NCBI GenBank assembly: GCA_023105745.1
Contig: JALGQZ010000016.1
Coordinates: 29,319,154 to 29,383,153 of the forward strand
Reading direction: 5' to 3'
Source of the DNA: Austropuccinia psidii
Lineage: Eukaryota; Basidiomycota; Pucciniomycetes; Pucciniales; Sphaerophragmiaceae
Length of the DNA stretch: 64,000 bases
Both the position numbers and the translations under genes were made by a program. The notes below the pieces were generated by a model, which worked only from the letters and a program-made list of their open reading frames with translations, had not been told where the DNA came from and searched no databases. Below are positions 36,297 through 46,967 of this stretch, in pieces. Position 1 is the stretch's first letter; each line of letters starts with the position of its first letter.

Positions 36297-36904
36297 CTTG
36301 CCTTCTGGTTCCGAAGTTATCACTGGAGTATGGCCTTGTGATTGGGTTTCAAGTGGTATTAAGCTTTCCTCTACTGAATAAAAGAGGAAAAAGAGGGCTT
36401 ATTTCAGTTAAGACTTCTTAAAATGCTGTTTGCACAATTACATGTCAAAAATACTGGTTTGTGGACTTCTGGTGTACTTTTTGTATACCAGTATCTCACA
36501 TATGAACTTGTAATGAACAGGTGTAATCTTAAGTGGTTCTGTAATGGGCAATTGAAATCATAAATATACTCAACGGCACCTCTGATGCTTTTGTTTACAG
36601 TAAGAGAGGTTTTCCTTTTAATTAAAAAAGAACAATATTAATGTCTTCAAGTGTTTGAATATGAAAAACTTGCCAAAAATAAGTCTGGTGAAGATTAAGT
36701 TATAATAAGCCGTGTAAAAAAAAATTGAAGAAAAAAACACAGTGGCATATTGATTCCATAGCACTCAACAAAATAATACAGGATATGTATCATATTATTT
36801 TTTAATATTTTAGGCCTAAAACAAGGAAAAATAATTTCAGAAATAAAGATTAAAAAGAATAAACTCCCTTTGTGCGCAAAAATAGTCCAAAAATTGAAAA
36901 AAAA
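36297..36904 (-). other. A2 leader, upstream part
   Basis: Reverse homologue of A1 5308-5980, for example ttctggtgtactttttgtatacc at about 36468. No gene seen. Confidence 0.6.
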
Positions 36905-36923
36905 CATGGCCAGTCCCCCAAAA
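36905..36923 (-). other. A2 primer binding site
   Basis: Minus strand ttttgggggactggccatg directly inside the LTR, differing from the A1 site by two bases. Confidence 0.6.
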
Positions 36924-39518
36924 CTTCGGGCTGAGTCTATGATAAAGCTGTAGTACAACTATTTACAGCTTTGACTATGACTGTGACATGGTAAAACACA
37001 TTCAAAAAAGGTTTCATTTAGATTATAAGGGGTTTAAAATAAAGCAATAAGGGTTTTAATATTAAGAAATAGTGGTGGTGAGCACTACTGAAAGCCCTTT
37101 TTGCAGTCTTACCAGTTGGATTTCTATAATAAGAGCTAAAATATTCAGATTTAAAGTATACCTGACTTGTTTTCAAAGAGTATAGCTGTTTTCAACAGCT
37201 GTACTATTTATAAACTTGAGAATAGGATGGGGATTCCTTTTCTGGAAGAGAAGAGGCCTCCTTTTATCCTGAAAAGGGGTGGAATGGCCCTATAGACCAT
37301 CCACATAGAGGAAGTGAGGGTTTTTCAACTGGTGGGGATTTCTTTTGGTTTTCCCTAGGCCTGTATACTCTGTATTGGACTCAGATGTGGCTTTGAAACC
37401 ACATCTGGGCAGTTTTCCCCAATACAGGGTGAAACATTTCATCTGGCGACCACACAGCCCTCTTCTGATGTGTATTGTAAGGTTTGACTATGAAACAATA
37501 AGTAAAAATTACTAATATTTTACTTATTGTACTATGAATGTCCTTATAAATGAAATAAATAAGATAAAAAAAATTATAATAATAAAGAATTATTATAATT
37601 ATGGCATAAAAATAATTATATTATCAATAAAATATGATAATGTAATTTATCTTATAAAATATAATATAATAAAATAAATATATTGATATAAAATAATTAA
37701 TATATTCAATGGCACTTTTTTATTGTTATAAACAAATAATAAAGGCGTAAAAAAATTTTTTTTTATTAATAAAAAAAAATTAATAACAATAATATTACCA
37801 ATATTAAATTTATAAATTAATATAAATACTATTTATATTAATTAAAGAATTCTTAAAGGAATAATATAGAGAAAATAACCTACTTTCAATACTTAATATA
37901 ATAATTTTGAGATATTTTATGCCAAATAATATAGATACAACTTATCCAAATTGTATTTACAATAAAAAATAGAGAAAATTACAAATATTCTTGATTTTTA
38001 CGTGGAAATGAGTTTTTAGAGAGATTTTTAAAAAAAAAAATTAAATAAATGATTTAATCACGTCAAAATTGATTATTATAATAAGATGATCTTTGGTCTT
38101 TAATAATATAAAAGCTTTATATATAAAGAATAAAGATATTACCTTTTTAATTGTATTGATTTAATGTTTTTGATGCATCTGAGGGGAAAAAAGAGTAAAA
38201 AGAGCTCTATTTATAGTAAATACCTCCCTCCTAGAGTCCAACAGCCTTCTAGTAGACGTTGACTGATCATATCCACTGGAATTGATCAATATTTTAAGGT
38301 TTGGTGATGATTCTATCATGATCAAACCACATTAGATCATTATTACGCCATTATTTAGAGTTATCACTATAGCTCTAAGTTTGATGACGTCAAAGGCTTG
38401 GCAGAACCCCAAAATTTGTGGATTATATTAGTTTTAATCATAAACTAATAGTATTCACCAGTTTTATCACTTATATGACTTTTAAACTTAATTTAAGGTT
38501 ACAGTGAGTGATCATAAATGATCAAATTAAGCTCAAACTTTGATCCTTAATAGCTTTTAAGATTTACACGCTAAAGAAATTCAGAGAGTGAATTCTAATA
38601 GCTTGGCATAACCGTATGATGCTTCCAAGAGCATTTCATTACATCATCAAAACTCTATTTTTGATGATTTTTCTTGTAACTCATCTTTTCTGTTGAAATT
38701 TAATATTTTAAACTTCAAACCATGATTTCAAGGGGTTATACCTTGAATATTATAGTGAAAAATAAATCATTATTCATGAATGAGCTAGTAGAATCCAACT
38801 GTCTAATTTTTTTTAAGTTTGGACCACTTTCACAACAAAGTGGTCAACAGCTCTGTTGATTTTAATCAATAATTCCTTACAGATTTTAACCTTGTTTATA
38901 ACTTGTGAAATAAACTTCATTTCTGTATTCCTACAGTAATTACGTGATGACTTTATTTTTGGTTCATCACTCTATCATGCATAATTCAAAAGATATTAGC
39001 TAAAACCCTTGAATATATGCGTTGACCAAAAAAGTGCATATATTCAGGTTAATTCCTTAAGTATTGATTTTGAATCTTAGCTTATTAGTTGTTTTATGTG
39101 TGGATTTTTATGGAGAATCCAATGGTAACATTCCTTTCAGATGTTGTTTCATTGGCGTTTGAAATAAATAAGGATTTGTGTTTTTTAAAAGGTATTATTA
39201 CTTATAACTTATTAAATATTGACTTTACAGACATGCCATAAGAATGGTATATGTGTATTTTACCGTGGGGAATCTAATGGTATAATTTCTTTCACATTTT
39301 TATTCATTTTTTTTAAGTTAAACCAAGTTTTATACCAATTTATAGTATTTCTTGTAGCTTTAAGGTACTTATTTTTAATGTATAATTATATTAAATATTT
39401 CTTGTGACCTTTTTGGGTATGTGGTCATATCTCAAAGTTTCACATGTATGACCTGTAGAACTTTGTACAGAACTTGTATGGGACCCCAGTATTGAATGAA
39501 CTATGAGGTATTGAATTA
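36924..39518 (-). repeat. A2 5' LTR, interrupted and truncated
   Basis: Starts ttcgggctgagtctatg (decayed tgtcaggctgag) and parallels 18576 onwards. It is interrupted by the F solo LTR (37476-39444), resumes catgtatgacctgtag...gtacagaac, and is cut at 39518 by copia. The rest lies beyond the window. Confidence 0.8.
37476..39444 (-). mobile_element. Family F solo LTR in the A2 LTR
   Basis: tgtaaggtttgactatg ... caaagtttcaca, 1969 bp, with the duplication tgtat at 37471-37475 and 39445-39449. Very AT-rich, with homopolymer runs at 37750-37800. The minus strand has actataaatagagctc at about 38205, a likely TATA box, which sets the orientation. No coding capacity. Confidence 0.85.
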
Positions 39519-39842
39519 TGTTTGGCTTGGGCCATTGTGACAACGCAACAACCAAACAACGTTGTAGAAAAACATTACCTGTGAATAGATTATCTACGCT
39601 GTGCATGCCTTATGCGGCCCAGTTGTCTAGTTGTAACTTATAAGCCCCTTGCCGGACACTCTCAAAACCCTTTTCCCTCACCTCTTATCTTTGGAGGTGT
39701 GGATTAGAAACTGACGGTGAGCGAGCTTTGCTACACCTGGCTAATTCTCAATAGGTAATTCACTCTCCTCACCTCTTATCTCTGGAGGTAACAGATTAGA
39801 AACTGATGGCCAGAAAGCTTTGCTACACCTGGCTAATTCTCA
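39519..39842 (+). repeat. Copia 5' LTR
   Basis: tgtttggcttgggcc ... matches 61383-61582 over the first 200 bases with many substitutions. It contains an imperfect tandem duplication of about 95 bp (cacctcttatctttggagg ... gctaattctca) at about 39679 and 39775. The 3' edge is uncertain (39842 to about 39873). Confidence 0.7.
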
Positions 39843-39894
39843 TTAAGTTAAAAGCCTGCCTCTTCCAAGATCCAGCGTTTGGACACCATTCAAG

Positions 39895-40950
39895 ATGTCT
39901 GTTTCTACCCATGCAAGGAAAGCTGCCGCGGACTCCACCATAACAAAACCACTCTCTAACAAGGAGGTTCCCACTCTTTTGAATTTTCTGAAATCAGCAC
40001 GCACCTCAGGCGCAGAAGAAATGCAATCACTGTGGATGGCATTGTTGTCCCTTCCCCCACCTATCTCTTCCCTTCAACACACTTTGCGATTAAACTCCGC
40101 TGCGTACAATCATTTCATGCAGGAGCCCTATTGCGCCTCTGATTGCTTCAACCAGCTTTGGAGTGAAGGCTCTAATTTTGCCAAGTGGGTCACTTGGTGG
40201 AATTGGGTACTATGGGTTACATTCAACTCTGAGCTGTCCGTCGACGATTCCCCATCTCTGCTCAATGGCCATTCCCCACAGGAAAACCATGTCATATCTC
40301 ACTTCATGAACACGTCCATTCATCATGATTCTGTGCTCTGCGTTGGTGTTATTCCCTCCTGAAAAACGGCTAAGGATTTCTTTGAGGCTATCAAAGCACA
40401 ATGTTTCCCGGGCAGTCGATTCCAGAAGCTGAAAGTGGTTTGAGACCATGTCAACAATGCCAATGGGGAACCTAAACCCAACACCACTGTGGTACTGTCT
40501 CTGAATTGCACCTTTGCAATGTTCAAGAAACTGCATGTTGAAGCCAATGAACTCAAAGGGCTACTTGCACAAGCGTCCGCTCATGCCCCCCAAACCTGGA
40601 CCAAGAAGCTTTTGACAAACTAATCATGGCAGGAATATTCTCTAAGGGTGACAACAAACCCTCGTCAACATTTGTTGGCCAGGTGATTATTAATGCATCC
40701 CAACAAAAGGACGAACCTTTGCAGGAAGTTTACCCCATTGTGTACCATGTATCTGATACCCCAGCATCAACATTTGTTTTCTCAAGACCTCACTCACCAT
40801 ACAACCCATTCCTGATGCCCTCGGCAAGTGATGTCCGGCGCCCACTGACTCACCTGGTCAATAAATTTGGTGCTTCCTGCTTCCATTGTGGACGCACTGG
40901 TCACTGGCGTGCAGATTTCCCCCAAAAAGGGAATGGCAAATCCTAATCCT
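39895..40950 (+). pseudogene. Copia gag
   Basis: The ATG at 39895 begins MSVSTHARKAAADSTITKPL. The 155-codon frame ends in TGA at about 40360 and continues in phase KTAKDFFEAIKAQCFPGSRF with a TGA at 40441, then through a frameshift to MAGIFSKGDNKPSSTFVGQV (40626-40946). A zinc knuckle CFHCGRTGHWRADF sits near 40880; its fourth ligand Cys is Phe. The protein would form the particle shell. Several nonsense changes. Confidence 0.75.
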
Positions 40951-41534
40951 TGCCCCCCTTTGCCAACACCGTCTTGTCCACCAAGGATTGCTACCCCTGA
41001 TCAGCACCCTCAGCAAGGGTCCAGCGGATCCTACCAGCAAGAACAAGTATCTCAAGTGCATTTTGTCAAGCACAACGCATCTGACAAGGTTTTGATTGAT
41101 ATGGGTGCATCCATCCATCTATCTGGAGCCTTGCACTTTGCATCCCACATATGCCCTATCTCCCCTTTCTGTATTTTCTTTGCTGACTCCAATTCCTCCA
41201 TCCTGATATTGCAGATGACAATGCTTAGTCTGCTGGTCAATAATGGATATGTTGAAGTACACAATGTAGTGTACTCTGACAAAATCTCAGGCACAATCCT
41301 GTTGGTTGGTTGTTTATGTATTTCAGGGGTTATACCGGTTTTGATAACTTGGCATTGTTGCTTTTTGTTTCCAATTTTCTTGTAACCACCACCTTCCGCA
41401 ATAATTGTTGGTGGATGAATGTCTTGCCTAGGGAAGAGACCAAAGGGTTGGCGGCTGTGACCTCTTCCCATACCTTGTTGAATCTTGAAATGAATCCAAT
41501 TTCTCAACCAACTACTACAAGCTTAAGCTCGCGT
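40951..41534 (+). pseudogene. Copia protease region
   Basis: HNASDKVLIDMGASIHLSGA (about 41070-41125) is the retropepsin site. Copia proteases normally read Asp-Ser/Thr-Gly; here Met replaces the second residue. It continues ISPFCIFFADSNSSILI and GYVEVHNVVYSDKISGTI. The following linker is cut at 41534 by an LTR insertion. Confidence 0.65.
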
Positions 41535-42989
41535 TCTGGTATTCCATACCTTATTGGCCCAGTTTCAAGTGAAATTTCATTTATATGGCCATAAATTGAA
41601 GAAATAACCAAGAAAAATCAATAATTAATCAATAACAATAGAGGAATTCAGCAATAGAATGGACTTAACTTCATCAATGTGTATAATCCCATAAGCAAAT
41701 ACTGGAAGAATGGTCCATTTGACTACAAGAATGACAATAAAATAAGGAAAAGAAAAAGACAAGCTAGCAAGAATGTTAAATTTACCAGTAAGAGGGGTAG
41801 TGAAACACTCAAGTTACCCAGGCTCCGCTTAACCTTTGAATTACTCAGCAATTCAGTTATTAAACTGAGGCCACTTCAATAAGGAATAAATTAAAACTGT
41901 ATTAAACAACATTCACAAGAGAAAAAAAAGAAATCAATTAATTTATGCAAGGAAAATCCATCAAAACCTTAAACTACACAGCATATCTGTGGAAACACAA
42001 GCACAGCCACCTGATAAGCCAGTAAATATAAATTAAAAACAGAATTCAATTTAAATGAAGAAAAATCAAAACTCATACAGGACAAATAGAATCCTCACAA
42101 TACACAGCATTCTCCACCTACAATTCAAAAAAACCAAACATATGGTGCAATATCTGGATCAAATGACACCATTTGGACATCTCTCACCAGCTAAATCCCC
42201 TCAAGGCTGTGCATAATAATATTAAGGTTTAATTAAGATATAATTAAAGTCCCAGAAATGGTGCAACAAAGCAAACATATGGTGCAATATCTTGATCAAA
42301 TGACACCATCTCAAAATTCTTCACCAGCAAAAACATCTCAGATTACATAATCATACATAAATCGGTGCAACAAACCAAACAAATGGTATCTCACCACTAT
42401 AAAAAATTATCCCAGCCAAAAGATGTGAAAAATTCTAAGTCCCTTGTTTTTGAGTGCCTCTATGGAGGACCCAAAAAATATAAATAGAGGACCTCTCTCC
42501 CTCATTTCTTCCTCTTTTCCCCATGAATCCAGTTAGTTATATACCAAGAAGGAGAATAACTATTCATCCCTCACTAGTAGGTCAACGTAGTATTATTATT
42601 AAAAAGGAATTATATACCAAGAAGGAGAATAATTCATCCATCCCTTACTAGTAGGATAATCTAGTTATTTTATTCAAGTATTATAGACTTATAAGTTTAA
42701 TTCATAGTGATTTCTAATTATTAGTAGTTAACAGAAGGTCTACTTAATATTATTAATCCAACCTATGTTTAAATTATTAGTCTTATAATTATAATACTAT
42801 CAATAATACTCATAATATTGAGTTTATCCCCATAACCTTTACATTATAAAGGAAGTATATTCAGAGGGGCAGCTAAAACACCATTAGCACCCTTGGTTAC
42901 AGGAATATTTCAGCAATTCAAAACTGTTTACCTGTGATTTCCCCCTCAAGGACTGCCTTATCCAATCCCACACTAAAAGGAGTTCCACA
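41535..42989 (+). mobile_element. Family E solo LTR in copia
   Basis: Starts tctggtattccatacc and ends cactaaaaggagttccaca, the reverse of the E1/E2 LTR ends, with the 4-bp duplication gcgt at 41531-41534 and 42990-42993. Contains two diverged repeats around atggtgcaatatctggatc (42142, 42270) like those in the E2 LTR, so it belongs to the E2 subfamily. TATA box at about 42477. Confidence 0.85.
42476..42486 (+). promoter_or_regulatory. TATA box of the family E solo LTR
   Basis: aaaatataaatag followed by aggacctctctccctcattt. The same block occurs on the minus strand in both E1 LTRs. Confidence 0.6.
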
Positions 42990-43650
42990 GCGTGAGTGGC
43001 ACAAGCAACTAGGACATGCCTGCGATAGGGTGGTTATCTCGTTTCTTAAGGAACATTTCCCTGAGTTTAACGCAAAGAGCTGTCAGCCTTTCTATTGCAA
43101 GGTGTGCGCTACTGCCAAAAACACACAAAGACATCCCAAAGGATGGCCCACTTGACCTCTTGGTATCTGACATTATGGGCCCTTTCCGACTGACGCACAA
43201 GGTTTTCGTTACCTCCTCACTATACGGGACCATGCATTGACATACAGTATAGTATATCCCCTAAAATCTTGGGACGACATGCCAGAAGCCATTCTCAACA
43301 CAATTAGGCAGCTCAAAGTGCCACTCTGATTGACTCCCAAGGCATTATGTACAGACAATGCCAAGGAATTCACTTTTTCCTCCTTCTTAACTTCCTTGGC
43401 AAAACTAGGGGTGAGTTTTTTCCCTTCTCTACCCTATTTGCCTCAAGGGAATGGGGAAGCCAAACATCTCAATTGCACATTAGGCAACATGGCTCAGTCC
43501 ATGATGTTGGGTACCAACATTCCTGACTGTTTTTGGTGTTTTGCATACGCTTTGGCTTGCTTCATGTATAACCGCCTACCGAACTCGAGATGCATGAGGG
43601 ACTGTTCAGCCGTCCACCCTCAATTACAACAGTCTACCCCTTTGGTGCAG
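42990..43650 (+). pseudogene. Copia GAG-pre-integrase and integrase
   Basis: REWHKQLGHACDRVVISFLK and FYCKVCATAKNTQRHPKG give the HHCC zinc domain. The core has TDLLVSDIMGPF (first Asp, about 43150), TPKALCTDNAKEFT (second Asp, 43330-43380) and PQGNGEAKHLNCTLGNMAQ (Glu, about 43450). Stops at 43239 and 43330 and frame changes break it. The enzyme would insert copia cDNA. Confidence 0.8.
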
Positions 43651-44850
43651 AGGCAATCGTGCACATTCACGCAGTACAGCAACACCATAAACTATCAGAA
43701 AGGGGTGTTGCATATCGTCTGCTTAAACCACTGATGTCTGGTGGATGGTTGTTGTGGGATTCAGCTTGCAACGAGATGATCCAATACGCAAGTGTCATAT
43801 TTCCTCAATTTCAATCAACAGTGGAGCCACCCCTAGGAAATTAAAAGGCTTGCTTGGTCACATTGTCAATACAGCAATACTTCAGCAGGTTCCAACCAAG
43901 CGCTATTTTGAGGAAGAGAATTGGGCAATAGAAGTGCTGCCCCTAACAAAGAACCTCACAATCCCTGAGCATCTGGGTCTGGCATTAGCTGGACATTTCA
44001 GGCAGGAATGGAGGCTGTGTGCATGAGTGAATCTAACCAGATGCTAGTGAAGGATGTGTGGGAGGTGGTGGAGAAAATGACCTTCATGAAAATAATCAGA
44101 CATCGGTGGGTCTTTGGCATCAAGTACCGAGCCAATGGGAACATTGAGAAATTCAAGGCTTGCTTTGTGGCAAGAGGAGACCGCCAAAGACCTGGGGTGG
44201 ACTTCACTGAGACATACGCCCTGGCTGCTTCCCTGATGTCTCTTTTCCTTGTATTGGCACATGCGGTCTGGCATCTTTCAATGTCAGTGGTGCCTACCTG
44301 TACAGCCCAGTGAAGGAAACCGTTTCCGTCGAGCCACCTCTACATTTTTGGCCACACCTCAAGGGCAAAGTCCTTGTATTGAATGATGCAGGCAGGCAAG
44401 TGATGGTGGTTTTCCTTTCCAACATCTTGAACAGGATAGGATTCACTGCAATGGAGGTAGGTCAATCCCTCTACATCTTTTGCAGAAGTGAAACAATCAT
44501 GGCTATCTGGGTCCATTTCAATGATGGTCTCATTGGCTCAAATTCACCGGAGGCTGTTCCAAACTTCAAGCGTCAACTCCACAAGGAATTTGATATCAAG
44601 TGGCGCAATGAAGTTCGTCAAATTGTAGGCTTGTAATGTACAATTGGTGAAGGTGAAGTGGCCTTTGCACAGAAGCGACTGATAGACAGCATCCTCATGG
44701 TGTACCCGCAAAAAATTATAAAGACCAACTCACCACTTCCGGTCCTTCCAGAGACAAGCTCAAACCGCAACGAAAACAAATTAGATCCAATGCCTTTTCA
44801 AGCCATCATTGGCTCACTGGCTTACCTTGTCAGCGGGTCTTGACCAGATC
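43651..44850 (+). pseudogene. Copia reverse transcriptase
   Basis: After a broken linker RT begins near 44008: AVCMSESNQMLVKDVWEVVE, HRWVFGIKYRANGNIEKFKA, LVARGDRQ-like FVARGDRQRPGVDFTETYA. It continues in another frame (44310-44636) as FNILNRIGFTAMEVGQSLY-like sequence. The usual YVDD reads HFNDGLIG at about 44518, so both aspartates are not preserved in pattern. The thumb follows: FKRQLHKEFDIKW, LDPMPFQAIIGSLAYLVSGS. Confidence 0.75.
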
Positions 44851-45061
44851 TAGCTTTTGCCATGAACTATCTCACATGTCACTCTATGGCACCAGCAAGT
44901 CAACACTGGGAAGTCTTGGATTATCTGATGGGCTACCTCCTCAAAACCCATGAGAACCGGCTGGTATTACAGCCGGGGGGTGTGTCACTAAATCTATGGA
45001 GCAATGCTGGCTGGGGAGGAGACCTCGAGAGATCTGAATCAGGTTTCATGCTTAAGCTCGG
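44851..45061 (+). pseudogene. Copia RNase H, first part
   Basis: Reads DLAFAMNYLTCHSMAP, WEVLDYLMGYLLKTHENRL and LWSNAGWGGDLERSESGFML; the usual Asp of DADWAGD is Asn. The frame runs straight into the E1 LTR at 45062 and resumes at 60980. Confidence 0.8.
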
Positions 45062-46912
45062 TGTGGGAACTCCTTTTGGTGTGGGATGAAATAAGGCAGT
45101 ACCTTGAGGGGGAAATTATTGGTAAGTCTGTTTTGAATTTCAGAATTGTCCAATAACCATGGGTGCTAAGGTGTATTAGCTGCCCCTCTAAATAATACTG
45201 AATAGTCAGCCTACAGAGAATCACAAAATAAAATAAGATTTGTGGCTTTAACAGATAGAGAAGACTTATCAGCAGTCTTTCAATCAGACCTATCAATAAC
45301 ACTACAGTAAAATTTTTATTTAAAACTAAAATTTCTGATAAAATAAAGACTAAGATTTTTTTTTTATTATTTTAATAAAAGTAATTATAATATATGTATA
45401 TATTTTTTTTGGTTTTCTGTTATTTTAATAAAAGTAATAGGAATATTTTTTTTTGGGTTTTATGATGATTATAATGATTTTTTTTATATTAATACTGATA
45501 ATAAGACTACTTGATATTCTTCTTTTATATTTTCAATGTTGAGTTTATATCACTACTTCTTTTCTTTTAATAAAACTAAGCCACTGAGCAAGGCACTGAG
45601 CTTTTACTACAGTTATACTACTATTCTTCAACAATACTAAGCTACTGAGCAAGGCTACTGAGCTTTTACTACTAAAACACTACTACTATTCTAGATATCC
45701 TGCTAGTTCAGGGATGGTTGTGATCCTGGATAGTGGAAACTTGTTCCATGATGATGGGAGAAATGAGGGAGAGAGGACCTCTATTTATAGCTTTTGGGCC
45801 TCCATAGAGCTTCTCAAAATAGGGTACTTAGAAAAAATCATAGCTGAGAGGTTTTAGCTAGTGAGACGTGTAGTTTTGGTGTAGCAGTGTGTTTGCTGAG
45901 AGAATTATGCTGGTGGTGCTTTTTCTTATCAAAATCATGTGATGTATTTGAGATAATTTGGCTGGTGAGTTTTTCTTTTTTGCCAAGAAAGTGGAGAAAA
46001 TACAGCTCCTGACAATTGAACTTTCTTCTAGTCATATGATATATATGAGAAAATTATGCTGGTGTTTCTGTTTCTTATCAAAATCATGTGATGTCTTTGA
46101 GAGAAGTTTGCTGGTGAGTTTTTCTTTTTTGCCAAGAAAGTGGAGAAAATACAGCTCCTGACAATTGAACTTTCTTCTAGTCATATGATATATATGAGAG
46201 AATTATGCTGGTGTTTCTGTTTCTTATCAAAATCATGTGATGTGTTTGAGATAATTTGGCTGGTGGGATTTTCTTGAAGGTGGGGAAAGTATTTTTGTTT
46301 CTATTTTTTAGGTATGTTCTGAGAGAATTATGCTGGTGGTGCTTTTTCTTATCAAAATCATGTGATGTATTTGAGATAATTTGGCTGGTGAGATTTTCTT
46401 TTTGCAAAGAAAGTGGAGAAAATACAGCTCCAGACAATTGAAAATTCTTCTAGTCATATGATATATATGAGAAAATTATGCTGGTGTTTCTGTTTTAGTA
46501 TTGTATCATTTCATATGGAGATTGCATCATTTCTATCAAGTTTGCTGCGTGCCATTATTACTAAGCAAACATTTGTTCTTGGAAAATATATTGTAATTTT
46601 ATGCATAGCCTTGAGGTATTTCTTCTTTCAATTGAATCAAGGTGGGGAAAATACAGCTTCTGATGCTTTGGTCTATTTTCATATACCTTTATTTAGATTA
46701 ACTGCCTTTAATGACGTAATTTTTTATTGATGATGCGATAAGGTGGATATATCCTTTGATACTATACTGTTTTGATAAGATCTTGAGGCTGTGTATTGTA
46801 TATTTCTTTTTGAGATTTGTAGTTGTAATGTGTAAATATGTTTTGCATATTACCATTTTTTTTTGTTTTATTGGTAAGCTTAAAACTGGTACTAATGGTA
46901 TGGAATACCACA
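45062..46912 (-). repeat. E1 3' LTR
   Basis: tgtgggaactccttttgg ... ggaataccaca. By eye only about two dozen scattered differences from 59132-60979. Contains five tandem units of about 125-149 bp (45897-46490) starting gagaaaattatgctgg. Confidence 0.95.
45781..45790 (-). promoter_or_regulatory. TATA box of the E1 3' LTR
   Basis: Minus strand gctataaatagaggtcctctctccctcat, from the ctataaatag core. Conserved in the other LTRs of the family. Confidence 0.6.
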
Positions 46913-46925
46913 TCCCCCTCTCCAT
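46913..46925 (-). other. E1 polypurine tract
   Basis: Minus strand atggagaggggga directly before the 3' LTR start tgtgg. E2 has the same tract at 63390-63402. Confidence 0.75.
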
Positions 46926-46967
46926 TTAATTCTGTCCCCAGCATTCCAGTTGAAAAGCTTGCCATTA

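Larger units (their letters stand above)
18576..39518 (-). mobile_element. A2: family A Ty3 element split by three insertions and cut by copia
   Basis: On the minus strand, from right to left: 5' LTR (36924-39518, with an F solo LTR inside), PBS, leader (with a family C solo LTR inside), ORF0 and gag to 32771, then the D1 insertion (22658-32765), the rest of gag, protease, RT, RNase H, and the 3' LTR (18576-19978). Removing the insertions restores colinearity with A1. Integrase is deleted. The copia element at 39519 lies in the 5' LTR, so the true right end is beyond the window. Confidence 0.85.

Noticed and set aside
46413..46730. 105-codon ORF present twice (also 60479-60796)
   Set aside because: Duplicated only because both E1 LTRs carry it; on the strand opposite to transcription and ending in LTR repeat units.
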